Assembly: GCA_041654215.1 (NCBI GenBank)
Contig: JBAZDY010000095.1
Location: 1 to 6,147 of the forward strand
Direction of reading: 5' to 3'
Source of the DNA: Undivivens sp041654215
GTDB lineage: Bacteria > Omnitrophota > Gorgyraeia > Gygaellales > Profunditerraquicolaceae
DNA length: 6,147 bases
In this document: positions 4,459 through 6,147 of the stretch, in pieces
Numbering within the stretch: the stretch's first letter is position 1
Layout: the number at the start of each line of letters is the position of its first letter
The notes under the pieces: generated by a model
Database searches by the model: none
What the model was told of the DNA's origin: nothing
The model's input: only the letters and a program-made list of their open reading frames with translations
Program-made: the position numbers and the translations under genes

Positions 4459-6147
4459 ATGGCAAAAAAGTACGTGTATTCTTTTGGAGGAGGAAAGGCC
4501 GATGGTAACGAGAGCATGAAGAACCTGCTGGGAGGCAAAGGCGCCAACCTGGCGGAAATGGCCGGGCATAAGGAATTGCGTCTGCCTGTTCCCCCGGGTT
4601 TCACCCTGACCACCGAGGTCTGCACTTATTATTACGAGAACAAGAGGACTTATCCAAAAACTCTTAAAGAAGAGGTCCAGAAGGCCCTCGAGAAGGTGGA
4701 AAAGCTGATGGAGAGGAAATTCGGCGACTCCGTTAATCCGCTTCTGGTCTCCGTTCGTTCCGGCGCGCGAAAATCAATGCCCGGGATGATGGAAACGGTC
4801 TTGAACGTGGGATTGACCGAGAAAACGATCCCCGGCCTGGTCAAACAGAGCGGCGGCAACGGTCGTTTCGTTTACGACGCCTACCGCAGGCTGATAATGA
4901 TGTATTCCGACGTCGTGATGGAAAAGGCGGCCGGTATCGAACCCAAGGATTCCGAATCCGGCATCCGCAAGCAGCTTGAGCGGGTGATGGACGCGATGAA
5001 AAAACAAAAAGGGTACAAAAGCGACACCGACCTGACGGAAACCGATCTAAAGGTTCTTTGCGGCCAGTTCAAGGTTAAGATTAAGGAAGTCCTCGGCAAG
5101 GAATTCCCCGACGACCATATGCAGCAGCTCTGGGGCGGCATCGGCGCAGTATTCGCATCCTGGAACGGCAAGCGCGCCATCAGCTACCGCAGGATAGAGG
5201 GGATACCTGATGCCTGGGGCACAGCCGTCAACGTGCAGACCATGGTTTTCGGCAATATGGGCAGTGATTCCGCCACTGGCGTCGCTTTTTCGCGCAACCC
5301 GGGCAACGGAGAGAACGGTTTCTACGGAGAATACCTGATCAACGCGCAGGGGGAAGACGTCGTGGCCGGTATCCGCACTCCCGGTCCGATCAACGAGTAT
5401 TCAAAATCAGAGAATAATAAAGACCATGTCACCCTGGAAAAGACTATGCCGGCGATCTACAAGCAGCTTTGCGATTTTCGCGCCCGCCTGGAGAAACATT
5501 ACAGGGATATGCAGGACATCGAATTCACCATTGAAAAAGGCAGGTTGTTCATGCTGCAGTGCCGCGTGGGAAAACGCAACGGGCCGGCAGCGGTGCGCAT
5601 AGCCATGGATATGGTGAGAGAAAAACTGATCAAAAAGGAAGAGGCTGTGTTGAGGGTCACGCCGTCCCAATTGGACGAACTGCTGCATCCTATCATAGAT
5701 CCGAAAGCGGAATTGGCGAACAAACCGCTGGCAAAAGGCCTTCCGGCCGGTCCCGGCGGAGCGAACGGCCAGATAGTTTTTTCCGCGCTTGACGCCGTGG
5801 AACAGAAAAAGCAGGGAAAGAAGCTTATTCTTGTCCGCGAAGAGACCAATCCCGAAGACGTCGAAGGGATGCGGGCGGCGGAGGCCATCCTCACCGCCAG
5901 AGGCGGTATGACTTCTCACGCGGCGCTGGTGGCGCGGGGATGGGGCAAATGCTGTATAGTCGGATGCGCAAGCCTGCATATCGACTACGATAAAAAGACG
6001 CTTTCAGTGGACGGAAAGACGTTCAAAGAAGGCGACTGGTTGACCCTCAACGGCACAAAAGGCACGGTTTACGCCGGTAAGCTGTCGATGATGGACGCCA
6101 GCGAAGAAAACCGCATACTGAACGATTTTCTCAAGATCTGCGGTTCG
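4459..6147 (+). CDS. ppdK: pyruvate, phosphate dikinase (N-terminal 563 residues, cut by the window edge)
   Basis: Interconverts pyruvate + ATP + Pi and PEP + AMP + PPi; cytosolic, used in PPi-linked glycolysis or gluconeogenesis. The frame is open from ATG 4459 to the last base (563 codons); the family is about 870-900 aa, so the C-terminal PEP/pyruvate barrel lies outside. Visible: GGKGANLAEM (25-34), VPPGFTLTTE (44-53), VRSGARKSMPGMMETVLN with R100, YDAYRRLIMMYSDVV, WGTAVNVQTMVFGN, SGVAFSRNP-type sequence TGVAFSRNP, DIEF with D353 and E355, LQCR with Q367 and R369, and the phosphohistidine loop LTARGGMTSHAA with H487. These match R92, D321, E323, Q335, R337 and H455 of the Clostridium symbiosum enzyme; the extra offset after R100 implies about 24 added residues in the ATP-grasp domain. 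The usual LQTRNGKR reads LQCRVGKR. Thr485 and Ser486 beside the catalytic His keep the site used by PPDK regulatory proteins elsewhere. AGGAGAGGA at 4442-4450 supports the start. Confidence 0.95.
   Translation, partial: MAKKYVYSFGGGKADGNESMKNLLGGKGANLAEMAGHKELRLPVPPGFTLTTEVCTYYYENKRTYPKTLKEEVQKALEKVEKLMERKFGDSVNPLLVSVRSGARKSMPGMMETVLNVGLTEKTIPGLVKQSGGNGRFVYDAYRRLIMMYSDVVMEKAAGIEPKDSESGIRKQLERVMDAMKKQKGYKSDTDLTETDLKVLCGQFKVKIKEVLGKEFPDDHMQQLWGGIGAVFASWNGKRAISYRRIEGIPDAWGTAVNVQTMVFGNMGSDSATGVAFSRNPGNGENGFYGEYLINAQGEDVVAGIRTPGPINEYSKSENNKDHVTLEKTMPAIYKQLCDFRARLEKHYRDMQDIEFTIEKGRLFMLQCRVGKRNGPAAVRIAMDMVREKLIKKEEAVLRVTPSQLDELLHPIIDPKAELANKPLAKGLPAGPGGANGQIVFSALDAVEQKKQGKKLILVREETNPEDVEGMRAAEAILTARGGMTSHAALVARGWGKCCIVGCASLHIDYDKKTLSVDGKTFKEGDWLTLNGTKGTVYAGKLSMMDASEENRILNDFLKICGS

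Overview
The window carries four plus-strand genes of a bacterium at moderate G+C (somewhat above 50% by eye): panB (complete), a PilZ-PilT fusion ATPase (complete), a dimeric-type glycyl-tRNA synthetase glyS (complete) and the first 563 codons of pyruvate phosphate dikinase ppdK, which runs off the right edge. No tRNA, rRNA, CRISPR array, insertion sequence or phage gene is visible. Type IV pilus machinery fused to a c-di-GMP receptor domain, an alpha2-type GlyRS and a PPDK together suggest an uncultured Gram-negative-like lineage such as Omnitrophota or a neighbouring phylum. This placement is an inference from gene content and protein style, not a demonstrated assignment.

Layout. Positions 14-883 hold panB (pantothenate/CoA synthesis). 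Positions 884-1263 form a 380-base gap without a credible gene. It contains a good sigma70-type promoter (917-945, TTGACA, 17-bp spacer, extended -10 TATCAT). Downstream of it is a roughly 310-nt leader with several nested long-range complementary segments, including a perfect 8-bp helix closing a 150-nt multi-hairpin domain. Positions 1264-2664 encode the PilZ-PilT fusion. Positions 2665-2749 contain a perfect 9-bp hairpin and a short heptanucleotide tandem repeat. Positions 2750-4321 are glyS, with an internal segment of clearly lower G+C between its two zinc-binding cysteine pairs. Positions 4322-4458 contain a cluster of strong hairpins ahead of ppdK (4459 to the window end).

How the genes relate. 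The panB, glyS and ppdK products are housekeeping enzymes (CoA precursor synthesis, translation, PEP/pyruvate interconversion) and do not form one pathway. The PilT gene has its own promoter and leader, so it is probably regulated independently of panB. All four genes point the same way, but gaps of 85-380 bases with secondary structure argue against one tightly coupled operon.

The most notable points are these. First, the PilT module has an apparent reciprocal charge swap between two normally near-invariant motifs: the Asp-box D is R279, and the R of the GE(M/L)RD Walker B motif is D325. Second, c-di-GMP sensing is fused to this pilus motor, with the ligand-binding residues intact. Third, the motor gene has a long, apparently structured 5' leader that I could not match to any riboswitch consensus I know.
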